40,217 nt of DNA from Nemertoderma westbladi (GCA_032718475.1 JAUCBJ010000155.1:1-40217), one strand, 5' to 3'. Numbered from the stretch's first letter, positions 1 to 9,923 are shown. Made by a program: numbers and translations. Notes: a model not told the origin generated them from the letters alone.

Positions 1-189
1 TTCACAGTACACATACGGAGGAAATAGGTCTTAGATCCTCTAAAAACACCGATACAGCAATAATACGGTCTCTTACACTTATTAAATCAACTACAGAGTA
101 TTTTAATGTAAAAGATAATAAAAATAACGGGGCAATTCAGCAAAGGCTTTTACAGAACCATCACAAACCCGTATAACGGAAGAAACAAG

Positions 190-610
190 GTGACACAATC
201 AATTGATATATTTGATGGTTTTCAAAATTTGGTGCTAGCACCACATTTTGCACCCACATCCGAAAAATACAAGTTTGAGATGTCTAGTTCGATAATTATA
301 TTTTCCATTGAATTCAGAACAGCCATAAACCTCTAAAACGCAAGAAATAAATTCTCACAAGCAATTTTATCTATTGAATGGATTTTCAAAATTTCGTGCT
401 AGCACCAAAATTTGCACACAGCACCGAAAAATACAAGTTTGATACGCTTGGTGCAACTCGTATATATTTCTTCGAATCCAGAAACCCAAAAAACCCCAAT
501 TGCGTAAAAAACAAGTTTCAAACGATCAATTTACAAAATTGACTTATTTCAAAATTTGGTGCTGGCACCAAAATTTGGCACCCACCGAAAAAAACAAGTT
601 TAAAATTTCT
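190..610. repeat. Three diverged ~165-bp tandem copies with palindromic core
   Basis: Each copy has the same order of parts: a TTTCAAAATTT block, a GGTGCTAGCACC palindrome (copies near 231, 395 and 558), a TTTGCAC stretch, then CCGAAAAA(T/A)ACAAGTTT. The ideal core TTTGGTGCTAGCACCAAA is its own reverse complement over 18 bp. Copies differ by substitutions and short indels, so this is an old tandem amplification and not a recent one. It could be the subterminal repeats of a DNA transposon whose end lies near 935. Confidence 0.7.
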
Positions 611-879
611 AAATCAATTTATATGAATTCCATCAAATTTCTAACACCAAAAAAACCGTGTAAATAAAAAATAGAGATGTTACAATTCATATTTAATGAA
701 ATGTAATTTTCAAAAAACGTCTAAAAAAAAGTGCCAAAAGTAGGGTTAAAAAATGGCGCTATAACTCGAAAAGTACCCAATATTTTTGAAAACGGTTTTC
801 ACTACTAGGAAGACAATAGATTTTTAGGAAAAGTCATAAAATTTCAGATTCCCAACTGCGTTTGTTTCAGAATTATAAT

Positions 880-935
880 AAAAAAACCACGGGAGGGGTC
901 ATATTGACCCCCCCCCCCGGGTTTAATAGGGTTAA
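880..935. mobile_element. Candidate piggyBac-type transposon terminus
   Basis: Read on the minus strand the segment begins TTAACCCTATTAAACCC and continues with a G-run and GGGGTCAATATGACCCC. piggyBac-family elements insert at TTAA and commonly start with CCCT next to that target. Only this one end is visible, no transposase frame is present in the window, and the partner end was not found. The call therefore rests on the terminal motif alone. Confidence 0.3.
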
Positions 936-1178
936 TTGTCAATATCCTCTCTATATATGATTTTATGAATTTTATCGGCTATTGACTATATATTGGAGTT
1001 TCTCGCACACAAATACACTTAATAGAGTGAATCTCCGCTCCCATGATCTATTAATTAATGGAATTTTGGGAATGTTATAAATTGTATAAAAATAACAATT
1101 TATTAAATTCATTAAAATATATTAATTTAAATTTATTCCCGTAAATTTTATTATTTAATGTTAAATAGACACAATTTT

Positions 1179-1440
1179 ATTCCAGAACGTGTCTGGGGAC
1201 TGGGATCCTTGATTCTAGGAATTTTGTCTTTTTAAGAGTATCGGTAAGTGCTACGATATCTTAATCGACTAGAATTTTAAAGGATCTGATATTTGACAGA
1301 TTTTGTAAATATTAATAATTAATATTTAGGATGGGCACCAGTTTATTCCAGAACTTGTCTGGGGACGTTAACCACTGATTCTAGAATTTTGTCTTTCAAG
1401 TATATCGGTGGGTGCCACGATATCTTAATCGACTAGAATT
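1179..1440. repeat. Diverged direct repeat, two ~97-bp copies
   Basis: Copy A (1179-1276) and copy B (1345-1440) share ATTCCAGAAC(G/T)TGTCTGGGGAC, GATTCTAG, AATTTTGTCTTT, TATCGGT and the exact run CGATATCTTAATCGACTAGAATT. The period is about 166 bp. The copies are clearly diverged. They lie downstream of the BEL-derived frame in its own orientation, so they might be part of its 3' non-coding region, but I could not match them to the right-hand side of that element. Confidence 0.75.
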
Positions 1441-1990
1441 GCAGATGGTCAAAGGGTTTAACAGATTTATTTTGCGTTATACGCTACTGTTAAAGGGACA
1501 TCACGCTACTATATGTATTATTTAATATACGGTATGAGAGCAATATCGCACAAAGCAATGTCAGTGTGAAGAGGCAAGTCGTTTCCAAGGTCTACCCAGA
1601 GCTTGGTTTAGCCGAGACACGAGGATCTGAACTTTGCATCCCTAATACTCTACTTTACCAATAATACTTGAATATAGTAGTGGCTTTATTGTACTTTAAT
1701 AAGTACGGATATTTCATCTTACTGTAGTCACGTATTTATAATATGATACAAGTAAGGAAAGAGAAAAATAATTATTTCTCGCCGTCGCACTAAATATAAT
1801 ATACAGGTAATTAAGTAATAAACACTAATATATTGCACTAATCTACTAAATAATCGCTAAAATAACATTCTACTAAATAAAATTAAAGAAAACAATTATA
1901 ATAAAATTACATAATAATACATACATAATATAAAATACGGTAATAAAATAAATATAAAATAATATAGTCACACACCCACTCTGTATGTTG
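1441..1990. other. AT-rich non-coding stretch 3' of BEL-derived frame
   Basis: No open frame of note. On the minus strand, just after the BEL-derived stop, a purine-rich AGAGTGGGTG (about 1973-1982) is followed by TGTGACTATATT. That is what a polypurine tract followed by an LTR start would look like. I could not find a matching LTR copy on the other side, so this is only a suggestion. Confidence 0.4.
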
Positions 1991-4900
1991 TTACGTTATG
2001 GAGTCCCTAGATATTTGTTGGATTAGGGAGGTGGTCGTGGGAAGAGTATCTTGCCTTCCATAGTTTCCGGACAGTTTTCGGTCTCTTTCCAGTAAACATA
2101 AACGACCAGCTGGGCGATTGAGTGGTTGTGTTACTTTCTCCGCTCCCTTGGCCTGTCTAATCTTAGCCGGGGTAAGATGAGGAGGCCATTCATCTTCTTT
2201 ACTTAGGAAGTCGGGTCCACCTAACCATGCTGGAGTATCTATCAGTTCTTGAGGAGTTGCTCCTCTGGAAGCGATGTCGGCTAGATTGATCGTCTCGGGG
2301 CAATGTCTCCATTGATCTACATTGGAGTTGATGTCGTCATTATCTGAGGAGTATGGTCTTCCCTCAGTTGGATCGTCTAACTCACTGCTCTCATCTTCCC
2401 ATTCTCTTACTTGATATACCTGATCTTTCGGTAATCTTTCCATGAGAGTTCTACGGGATGGGCCAGTAAAGTACCAACCCACTCTAGTTCTTCCCGCATA
2501 AGCTTGTAGTGGTTGCGGTTGAGCAGGCCGTTTCTCCAATGTCTCGAGCGCTTCATGCGCGTTTTGACCGATGAGTATTTGCACTCCAGGGTAATCGGTG
2601 TTGAATCTAGGTATTTCAAGCTGCTGGGTGAAATCGTCCTCATCCCAGTTATAAGGTTCCACTTGGCTGGTAGCGAAGTTCTTTATCGCTACCATTTTTA
2701 CTGACCTTATGCTGTGTTCTCCTAGTTCATCCTGGGGGGTGGACAACGCGCCTACATAATAATCCGCTATTATGGTAGATTTCCAAACCTGCATAATTCC
2801 TGACATGTTTAGCTTAGTTCGGAACTTGGGTTGTCCAGCAAAGATGTCTTCGGCTAGTTTTTTGTCGATGAATGTTCCTGTGCTACCGGAGTCAAGGAGG
2901 GCGTTCACTACATAACTCCTTTTAGGTCCGTGGACCCTTACCTGTACTACAGGAAATTCTCGGATTCCTACATTGGAAGGTGGCCCTTTCCAAGATGGTT
3001 GTCGATCAGAAGTAGATAGGGTGAGGTCGCTGTCTGTATCTTTTTCATACGTGAGTGCTCGATACACTGCGGTATTTATCATGTAACAGGATTCGTTTTC
3101 GTCGGAGAACTCGTCCGTATAGAATCCTTCCATCTCAGATTGATCAGTGTCGTTCACATCACTGAATTGGACATGTGGTTCGGAATCACTCACCTGACTC
3201 GGACTATTTCGCTCGAATTCAGTGTGCAACAAGATATGATGTTTCGCACCGCACTTTGCACACCTTGTGTCGGAGTAACAGGTTCGCCGTTGGTGTCCTT
3301 GTCTGAGGCAATTATAACACAACCGCTTATCCCACATGACTTCCCGTCTCTCCGTTAATGATTTCTTCAGGAATTCATCACACATATTCAAACGGTGGGT
3401 CCCGTCACATAGCGCACATTTCGGTTTGATGTTACTTGCCTTATTTTGAATAACATTGTGCACACTCGTTCTTTCTTCGGGCTTTCTCACCTGAATTCTC
3501 TTGGGAGACGTAGGAGGAGTTTTTCTTACCTGTTCTCTCCTGTCATTGTTTCGAGACTTGAATTTACTTACCTGTTCTTTAGGCATTTTATTGACATAAT
3601 AAGATCTTTCAGTGTCTTTCCCGCTGTCTTCCTCTCGAGAAGCCTGGCTTTCGCCGTCGTCTGTATAACACACCGGTATTACCTTTCTCCTAGAAACGGG
3701 TTTCTCACTTACCTTATTTTCCGATATCTTCTCTCTGGACTGCTTTAGGAGCTGTAGTTTTACCTCGCTATCCAAGAATGACATGAGATCAGCCATGGTA
3801 GGATCTCTTCGTTGTTGTTCCATCATGTATAACACTGTCTTGCCCCAGCGTGTACCTACTCCGCCCTTGGGCAAATTAGATACTAAGGCTCCTACAACCA
3901 TAGAATTCTGGTATTCATGAGACTTACCTAACCAATCTAGTTGTCTACAGATCTCCTGAATCTCGTCGGAAAACTCTATAATCCCGCTGCTAAGAAACTT
4001 TTGGGGCGCCATTAATTTCGCATATAAATACCTAGCTATGTTAGTCCTATTACCATACCTGATGTTTAGGGTATCCCAAACTTGTCTTAATCCATCAGGA
4101 TGTCCAATAAACTTTAACGCCATTAACTTGGGAGATCCTTCCAAGCACTCGATGAGGAATCTAAGTTTCTCTCCATTAGATAGTACAGAGTTCTGTATGT
4201 TATCTTTATAATATTCATTAAAAGGTAACCATTTCATCTCATCTCCATTGAACTTGACTATCTCTCCCACCTTTACCGCTTGCCGGGCTTCTGTTCTAGC
4301 CATTTGACGCGTAAAGCTTTCTTGGGCCATCGTGTTATTTAATATCGAGTTATCGGTATATAAATTTCTCGGATTATGATCAGGTCTATAGGGAATATCA
4401 TTATCAACAGGTCTATAATTACCCTTAACAGGGTTCACTATAGGAGTTTCTACTTCGCTAGCAGTATATATGCGTGTAGGCTCCACACCTTGCGCATGAA
4501 ACACTTCAGACCTAACAGGTTGACACATTGTTACAGGGGGTGGTGGTATACCCTTTTGTGTATTTACTAATTTATCGCGTTCTAGCGCGATACTTTGCTG
4601 CACTTCTTGCAACTCTAACCTACTCTCTCTAATTGTTCCCTTTAACTGCTGCACAGTTCCCTCCATCTCCTGGGCCTGCTGAGAGGAGCGAGAATGTTGT
4701 TCCCTCAGCTGTCCGAGCAGGAGACCCATCTCCCGTCGTCCCTCATCTACCCACTCGACCGCCGAAGCGGGAGGCGCCAACGTTGTAGCGGGCGGACGAG
4801 GGACAACGGGTGACAAATCATGAATATTTCGCTCGGAGTCCAGGACATGAATATTATCCAGGGTGGTTCTGTGGGGCACAGATAGCTTAGTGCTGTGCAG

Positions 4901-6064
4901 AGGGAATTTAGAGGTAGGTTCAGGGAGTACAGGTGTCTCTATCACCGAAGGGGTGGCTTCGGGAACAGGCCTAATTATTTCAGGCTCATCTACTATAGTA
5001 GGGAGTCTTTCTATTTCAATTATTTGGTCTGTGGGTTCTGTACTACCTAAGTTTATGTTATTTAGTTGCTTTCTAACAGCTGGGGGCAAATCAGGCAATT
5101 TCTGGCGGTGGGATATTCTTCTACGTCTGCTTAGACGAGATCTATTTCCTCCGCCTTCAGTATCGGTGGTATCGCCTTCCTCAGATGATGTATACCCCTG
5201 TCTTTTGGGAGTAGATCGACTCATCATCTGCATATTACTAGCTGTTAACTGTTTATTGAAGTTGTCTTGCCTCTCTTGAAGATTTTCCAACTCTAGTTGG
5301 GTTGTCTCTTCAGATGCCCTCTGTTCTGCTTCTGCCACTGCTTTTGCTGCTGCCACTGCCGCTTTTCTTTCCGCTTCGGCCGCTGCCACTGCCGCTTTTC
5401 TTTCCGCTTCTGCCGCTGCCACTGCTACTGCCACTGCCGCTGTCTTTCTGTCTTCTATATGTTTTTTCTTTACTTGATCTTCTTGAACCTTAGCGATGTG
5501 GATGCTTTCATTGAATTTAGCTTGGTTCGCAGCTAACCTATCCACATCGATTGCGTCCAACACACGCTGGGCTCCTTCACTATTAGGGCTAAGCCCCTCT
5601 AGTCTTCTCCTCAACTCTTCATCTCCTACAAAACGTTGATAGTCCGACAGATAGATGTCAATGGCATCCCTCTTATGCGGCTTCTCTGCCGTCGCTTCAC
5701 TTTCCACTTGGGAAAAAGTAGCATCTGTTGATTCTCCATGGGTTGAGCGCTCATCCAGCTGGGCTTTCCACTGAGTCGTTCCTTGCACCTGGAGGCTCAC
5801 CCGTTGAAACCAAGTCTTTACGGCCACTTGCAATGACGTGTCTTGTCTTCTTTTAGAAGCCTCCTCAAAGGCCGATAAGATTAGCCTGATTCGTAGAATT
5901 CTTTCTCTAACTTGATAAAGCAGCTGTCCCTGCTCTTGAGGTCCTTGGGGTTGTTGAAACAGTTGTTTTTCTAATCGCTCCATGGAGCTGAAGAATCCCT
6001 GTACGTATCCGGCTGCGGACCTCTTCCACACAGCTGGATCGATGGTTTCCTTGGTTACTCCCAT
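1991..6064 (-). CDS. BEL/Pao Gag-protease polyprotein with in-frame pol deletion
   Basis: 1357 codons. The N-terminal half is Gag-like: an Ala/Glu/Lys-rich coiled coil near residues 205-265 with an AVAAAEAERKA repeat, Pro-rich linkers, and a capsid-type region around 580-780. Three Cys/His clusters follow at about 880-955 (CALCDGTHRLNMC, CYNCLRQGHQRRTC, CAKCGAKHHILLH), typical of BEL Gag. A retropepsin-type active site LLDSGSTGTFIDKK lies near 1055. At about residue 1248 (near base 2320) the frame passes abruptly from protease linker to WRHCPETINLADIASRG, a signature of the end of the BEL RNase H/connection region. Soon after comes RPAGRLCLLE, resembling the pol C-terminus. No YXDD, RNase H or integrase core is present. 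The long frame is unbroken despite the deletions. The start is the first Met after two stops, and the frame is open for 25 codons further upstream. Confidence 0.82.
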   Translation of the reverse strand: MGVTKETIDPAVWKRSAAGYVQGFFSSMERLEKQLFQQPQGPQEQGQLLYQVRERILRIRLILSAFEEASKRRQDTSLQVAVKTWFQRVSLQVQGTTQWKAQLDERSTHGESTDATFSQVESEATAEKPHKRDAIDIYLSDYQRFVGDEELRRRLEGLSPNSEGAQRVLDAIDVDRLAANQAKFNESIHIAKVQEDQVKKKHIEDRKTAAVAVAVAAAEAERKAAVAAAEAERKAAVAAAKAVAEAEQRASEETTQLELENLQERQDNFNKQLTASNMQMMSRSTPKRQGYTSSEEGDTTDTEGGGNRSRLSRRRRISHRQKLPDLPPAVRKQLNNINLGSTEPTDQIIEIERLPTIVDEPEIIRPVPEATPSVIETPVLPEPTSKFPLHSTKLSVPHRTTLDNIHVLDSERNIHDLSPVVPRPPATTLAPPASAVEWVDEGRREMGLLLGQLREQHSRSSQQAQEMEGTVQQLKGTIRESRLELQEVQQSIALERDKLVNTQKGIPPPPVTMCQPVRSEVFHAQGVEPTRIYTASEVETPIVNPVKGNYRPVDNDIPYRPDHNPRNLYTDNSILNNTMAQESFTRQMARTEARQAVKVGEIVKFNGDEMKWLPFNEYYKDNIQNSVLSNGEKLRFLIECLEGSPKLMALKFIGHPDGLRQVWDTLNIRYGNRTNIARYLYAKLMAPQKFLSSGIIEFSDEIQEICRQLDWLGKSHEYQNSMVVGALVSNLPKGGVGTRWGKTVLYMMEQQRRDPTMADLMSFLDSEVKLQLLKQSREKISENKVSEKPVSRRKVIPVCYTDDGESQASREEDSGKDTERSYYVNKMPKEQVSKFKSRNNDRREQVRKTPPTSPKRIQVRKPEERTSVHNVIQNKASNIKPKCALCDGTHRLNMCDEFLKKSLTERREVMWDKRLCYNCLRQGHQRRTCYSDTRCAKCGAKHHILLHTEFERNSPSQVSDSEPHVQFSDVNDTDQSEMEGFYTDEFSDENESCYMINTAVYRALTYEKDTDSDLTLSTSDRQPSWKGPPSNVGIREFPVVQVRVHGPKRSYVVNALLDSGSTGTFIDKKLAEDIFAGQPKFRTKLNMSGIMQVWKSTIIADYYVGALSTPQDELGEHSIRSVKMVAIKNFATSQVEPYNWDEDDFTQQLEIPRFNTDYPGVQILIGQNAHEALETLEKRPAQPQPLQAYAGRTRVGWYFTGPSRRTLMERLPKDQVYQVREWEDESSELDDPTEGRPYSSDNDDINSNVDQWRHCPETINLADIASRGATPQELIDTPAWLGGPDFLSKEDEWPPHLTPAKIRQAKGAEKVTQPLNRPAGRLCLLERDRKLSGNYGRQDTLPTTTSLIQQISRDSIT

Positions 6065-6136
6065 CCTGTGTATATCTTCCCAGGCAGCTTCTGATAAATC
6101 AAACGGGAGTCCGGGTCAGGGGAAGTTCCATTGCGA

Positions 6137-6649
6137 CTAGACAATAGACTTCAGTTCTTCCCTTGTGTATCCTGCATAACTATCTTTAGTCGATTGCTTA
6201 TTTCTCGCCCAATCGATCTGGTGTTCTTCCACCGCAGTCAATAACCTAGTGAGTACGGCTGCAGGAAGGATGAGAAGGGGATCCGAATAAACCGCATCCG
6301 TCATCTTTGCTCCGCGCTTGGGTGTCAGCTCTACAGTATCCTCACTACTGGAGCCGTCGGGCCGTTGAGAAATAAGTTCTTGGCTCGCGGGTTGTTGCGG
6401 TTCCGCTGCTTCTTGGTCCCGCTTGACCTGAGCTCGAGTGCCTATGATAGACCTACGATGTTGGACTAGCCTAGGGTCTGATATTACTACTGTAGGGAGG
6501 GCCTTTCTTACAGTAGGAGGGGACTTAGACTTTGGTCTGGGATGTTCTATACTTTGATCTTGGTCACAGATCTTTTTAAGACACTGTCTAACAGTCATTC
6601 TAACACTTTCTATGAGACTATCTGACAGTGTTTGTTGTGAGTCAGACAT
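6137..6649 (-). CDS. N-terminal Gag-like frame of the BEL element
   Basis: 170 codons, Ser/Pro/Lys-rich. It begins with an ATG that opens MSDSQQTLSDSL, and has an amphipathic stretch near residues 125-160. It lies in the same reading frame as the large Gag-protease frame downstream. Only a TAG (6137-6139) and a TGA about 20 bases further on separate the two, after which the frame is open again. I recognise no named domain. The simplest reading is the true N-terminus of Gag, cut off by two nonsense changes. Alternatives are a separate short ORF, stop readthrough or a spliced-out junction. Confidence 0.55.
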   Translation of the reverse strand: MSDSQQTLSDSLIESVRMTVRQCLKKICDQDQSIEHPRPKSKSPPTVRKALPTVVISDPRLVQHRRSIIGTRAQVKRDQEAAEPQQPASQELISQRPDGSSSEDTVELTPKRGAKMTDAVYSDPLLILPAAVLTRLLTAVEEHQIDWARNKQSTKDSYAGYTREELKSIV

Positions 6650-9300
6650 GTTTGATTGTACAGTTGAATGCCTACTGCTATATTACAGTTAAAGCAAGTC
6701 TAGTAATTCAGTATCACTGTTAGCCTAGTAATTAATTACCGATATCGTTACTCTATGTAACGTGATATATATACAATATATTAGAATACCGGTATACACT
6801 TATAGTATATATAAGTATTATTACAGACTAGGTTTGTCACAGAATACCGGTATGTAATTTCAGCACAAATATATATAAATATATAATTGGCCTATCGTGA
6901 ATACCGGTATACAGCTTACACTTATAATGTATATATATAGGTATAATTACAGACTAGAATTAATTACAGAATACCGGTATATAATTTAGCCTAAATTTAT
7001 AGAAATAAATATAATAAGCCTATTGTAAATACCGGTATGTCAATTATTTTAGAATAATTGAATTTCTGAATTTTAGGGGTTACTTGGTTACTTTACTTAC
7101 TTTATTACCGTTATTTGAGCAATAGTCCAACTGATATTGAGACCTAATTGTTGTATGGCAGGCCTACTATTTATAAATCGTTTGAGATGATTTATAATAT
7201 ATATACCCGTTTAAAATGGGTTTTGTCAATATTTGAAATAAATGTTATTATTTCTGGGGGAGTCACTACACAGAAGCTGTGCGCTCTCAGTGGAGTGCTA
7301 CTTGTTGGACACTAAAACAAATAATTCTAATTTTCCTAAGTTACTTAATACTACAAATTACGTACAATTCGGGTTGAGATGACAATCTCTAAATAAACAC
7401 AAAAATTTACAAGTACGAATTTTTAGGGTAATTTTACAAGAAGTCTACTAACCAGCCTAACAAAGGGTTAGAATATCTGGTTATTACAACGGACAGGTTA
7501 CTACGGTATTTGAAAATAATAAGTAGTAGTAAATATACTGCGTTGTCCAGATAGGAAAATACCACCGTCTGACGACTTATAGCCGTGGCGCTATAAGTAC
7601 TACGTTATGTATCACGGAGTGTTCCTACCTAGAAGTTAATTACCGTGGTCTACCAGAACTAACGTGCCTATTAACCACTTTACAACACAAATATACTGCC
7701 TACACACTAATCACCTTCGGAAAGCACTGTACACTAAACCCTAAATTAGGTACAAGTACTTGTACAACAAATAATCAGTAGTTAAAAATACTTGAACAGC
7801 TAAAAGAACCACGGTATCTGCCGGAGTGACCAAAGCATAAAATCTCCAGTCTTTACCTACGCCAAGCAGCCCTGATGTAGTACCGGGGTTAGTTTAACTA
7901 TAACGGTATGTATAACAAGCACAATTACTGTAGGAATAAACTTGGGGATATGAATGTTGCGAATAATCGCATAAACTCTGAATAATAAATATTACGCTAC
8001 GCGTACAGACTACTCAAACAAAATGCAGACCAAATACTGACAGACTACTATCAAGCCTAAACAAACTACAGTATATGCAGACTCCGAAATGATTAGTTAG
8101 TATGCGTTCTAACCTAGTAGTACGACTTATTCTTTCAAAGGGGGTTTACCTCACAGCACTTGAAGCCCCTACGTTCCTAACTAGCACTTTATCGGACAGA
8201 TGCTCTACACACACTGCAATCCGTTCAGACTTAACAACAGTCAGACAACTATCCAGCCTACAAATTATCTGTACAATCTGAGCTGGCTTACACGTCTTCT
8301 GCTCAATACTGGCCTACAAATAAATAAAACTGACAGAAATAGGCCTAAGTAAAATCCCAATAAAAACCAGGCGTCCCCGATTAATTATTAAGACCTACTG
8401 GTATATAATAATCAAAATCGAATAATACTGCTGTACTTGTACTGTTGTAAGTACCGGTCCGGATGATCAGGCAGTCAGGCCTACTGGTTACCGGTCGACC
8501 GGTACTATCAACTTGATTGCTTACGCCGCAATCAAGAAGCAATAACTGTTACTGTTCGCGCTTTTAAGACCTTTGGCAGTTTAACCCGCCAAATCTATAT
8601 GTCTTCTAGGTTATAAATCGACTTTAGCCTATGACAAGTATTTGACACAAATAAATCCAACATTAGCCGAAGCCAGTCTATGCGCGACCATTCACCCGCT
8701 GGATATACCCGGGAGACTGGATTTGGATGCTTTATTTTGATTGCGGTGCAGGCCTACCGTACTATTCGATTGATCGTTAATATAATTCCTGACAAATATC
8801 ATTCACTTTCGGGAAATATTAGCAGTTCCTTTAGGACGTGGCGCTCTATCTATATAAACAGAGGTATGGCTTACACTAAACACAACGGAATGGATTATAA
8901 GTTACACATAAGGCGCATTCTTTAGGAGATGCTTTGTTACGCGGACAAGCACATACAGACTATTGCACACCGCTGCACACTGAATTGCCGATAGTCACTG
9001 ATTTTAATCATATATAAAGAGAATAGCAACCGACATTTGTAGGGCCTATAAAATAGCATTCAATTCACTACGAACCACGATAATATAGGTCGCAATTGCT
9101 ATATGTAACCGGTCTCTCTAACCTTAGTGTATCAAGAAGATCGGGGTTTCTGATCGTTTATCGTTATTCTCCAAATAACAATATGTAAACAACCGATACA
9201 ATTAATAACAAACAGCAAATAGCAGTAAATAATGTGCAATACGTACCGTACCGTTATGTGTTCTTAGTGTCTCGTACCGGTAACAGTTATGTGTTCTTAT
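6650..9300. other. Non-coding AT-rich leader with ACCGGT palindromes
   Basis: No coding region is supported here. It holds a tandem duplication (6784-7035), about ten ACCGGT palindromes (five as ATACCGGTAT between 6785 and 7040; others near 8450, 8490, 8498, 9107 and 9274), a 9-bp stem hairpin ACTTATAGC/GCTATAAGT at 7575-7598, and a perfect 16-bp palindrome TACCGGTCGACCGGTA at 8489-8504. By position it could contain the 5' untranslated region and 5' LTR of the BEL element, but I could not match LTR ends. Confidence 0.5.
6784..7035. repeat. Two-copy tandem duplication bounded by ATACCGGTAT
   Basis: Two units of about 117 bp (from about 6785 and from about 6901) each run ATACCGGTATACA, an AT-rich TATATATA stretch, TTACAGACTAG, CAGAATACCGGTAT, an AT-rich stretch, then TGGCCTATCG or AAGCCTATTG, and GAATACCGGTAT or AAATACCGGTAT. 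The order of landmarks is identical and the spacers have diverged. It lies just upstream of the BEL gag start on the minus strand. Confidence 0.7.
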
Positions 9301-9431
9301 AATTAAAGCCGTTCTAATGTTGGAATAATTCAGAATAATTCCATAGCCAATGTTCATGGCATCAGGAAAACCAACACACTGAACCCTGTGAGCTGTTGCA
9401 GGTAGCTTTCAACACAAAGAGGAAAAGCTCT

Positions 9432-9923
9432 CATTGGCAGAGTTCCAGTTTCTATAAGCTTCATGAATGTCTAAATGCCAAACCTCCCTAGCCTTTGCAG
9501 CCCATAGCCAACACAAGGCTAAATCGCTCTGATTGGTCGATCATTGTTCTGATTGGTTAATCGAACAGAACAAAGAGGCCATACGTACAGCAAATCGGCC
9601 AATCAGCCAGCAGAATGCATCACTCGAGCAAGGCAGTTTTAGTTTTCGATAACTTCTTAGAGATTCTGGATTTCCTGATCGAACTGAGATAAAGTTACTT
9701 TGTTTACCGCTTGGACTTGCTAGTGCAATTTACGTTTATCCGAACAAGCGTAGGTTCCTTTTCTGATCTTTTGTAGAATAGCGTCTAACGCGTTTGGTAC
9801 AACGCTCTCCTCCACTTTGGTGACAGGTTGTATCGGTGTTAAACCGGGACGATGGTAAGGGTTACGTACAGCAAATCGGCCAATCAGCCAGCAGAATGCA
9901 TCACTCGAGCAAGGCAGTTTTAG
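9432..9923 (+). promoter_or_regulatory. CCAAT-box cluster, candidate promoter region
   Basis: Five CCAAT/ATTGG pentamers fall within 450 bp: 9432-9436, 9531-9536, 9551-9556, about 9599-9606 and about 9880-9887. The last four read CCAATCAG or its complement CTGATTGG, the preferred form for NF-Y. Two of them lie inside the 61-bp direct repeat. The cluster sits about 300-750 bp before the tentative first exon of the ABC transporter. No TATA box or initiator was assigned. The motif cluster is seen; promoter function is inference. Confidence 0.4.
9582..9923. repeat. Perfect 61-bp direct repeat, 281-bp period
   Basis: Bases 9582-9642 and 9863-9923 are identical over 61 bp, starting TACGTACAGCAAATCGG and ending GGCAGTTTTAG, and each contains CCAATCAG. 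The 220 bp between them show no similar repeat. Exact identity in a region where other repeats are badly decayed implies a recent duplication, gene conversion, or an insertion flanked by a duplicated segment. Confidence 0.9.

Larger units (their letters stand above)
1..1178. other. Non-coding repeat-rich left flank
   Basis: No coding frame is recognisable. The stretch holds three diverged tandem copies around a palindromic core (about 190-610), then an AT-rich block with the conspicuous inverted repeat GGGGTCA/TGACCCC at 895-911 and a C-run, ending at AGGGTTAA (929-935). From 936 to 1178 it is simple AT-rich DNA with nothing further that I can name. Confidence 0.6.
1991..6649 (-). mobile_element. 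BEL/Pao LTR retrotransposon derivative, internally deleted
   Basis: Minus-strand coding core of a BEL/Pao element. It is read as a short N-terminal frame (6649-6137), two in-frame stops, then a 1357-codon gag-protease frame (6064-1991). The pol region that should follow the protease is missing: the frame jumps to the tail of the RNase H/connection region and then to what looks like the extreme pol C-terminus. Reverse transcriptase and integrase catalytic domains are absent. LTR boundaries were not resolved. Such a copy could move only with enzymes supplied in trans. Confidence 0.8.

Noticed and set aside
5297-5536. Cys/Leu-rich plus-strand frames opposite the BEL Gag coiled coil
   Set aside because: They are antisense shadows of the Ala/Glu/Lys repeat in Gag.
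8680-8925. 81-codon plus-strand frame
   Set aside because: No recognisable motif, isolated, and of a length expected by chance. Not called as a gene.
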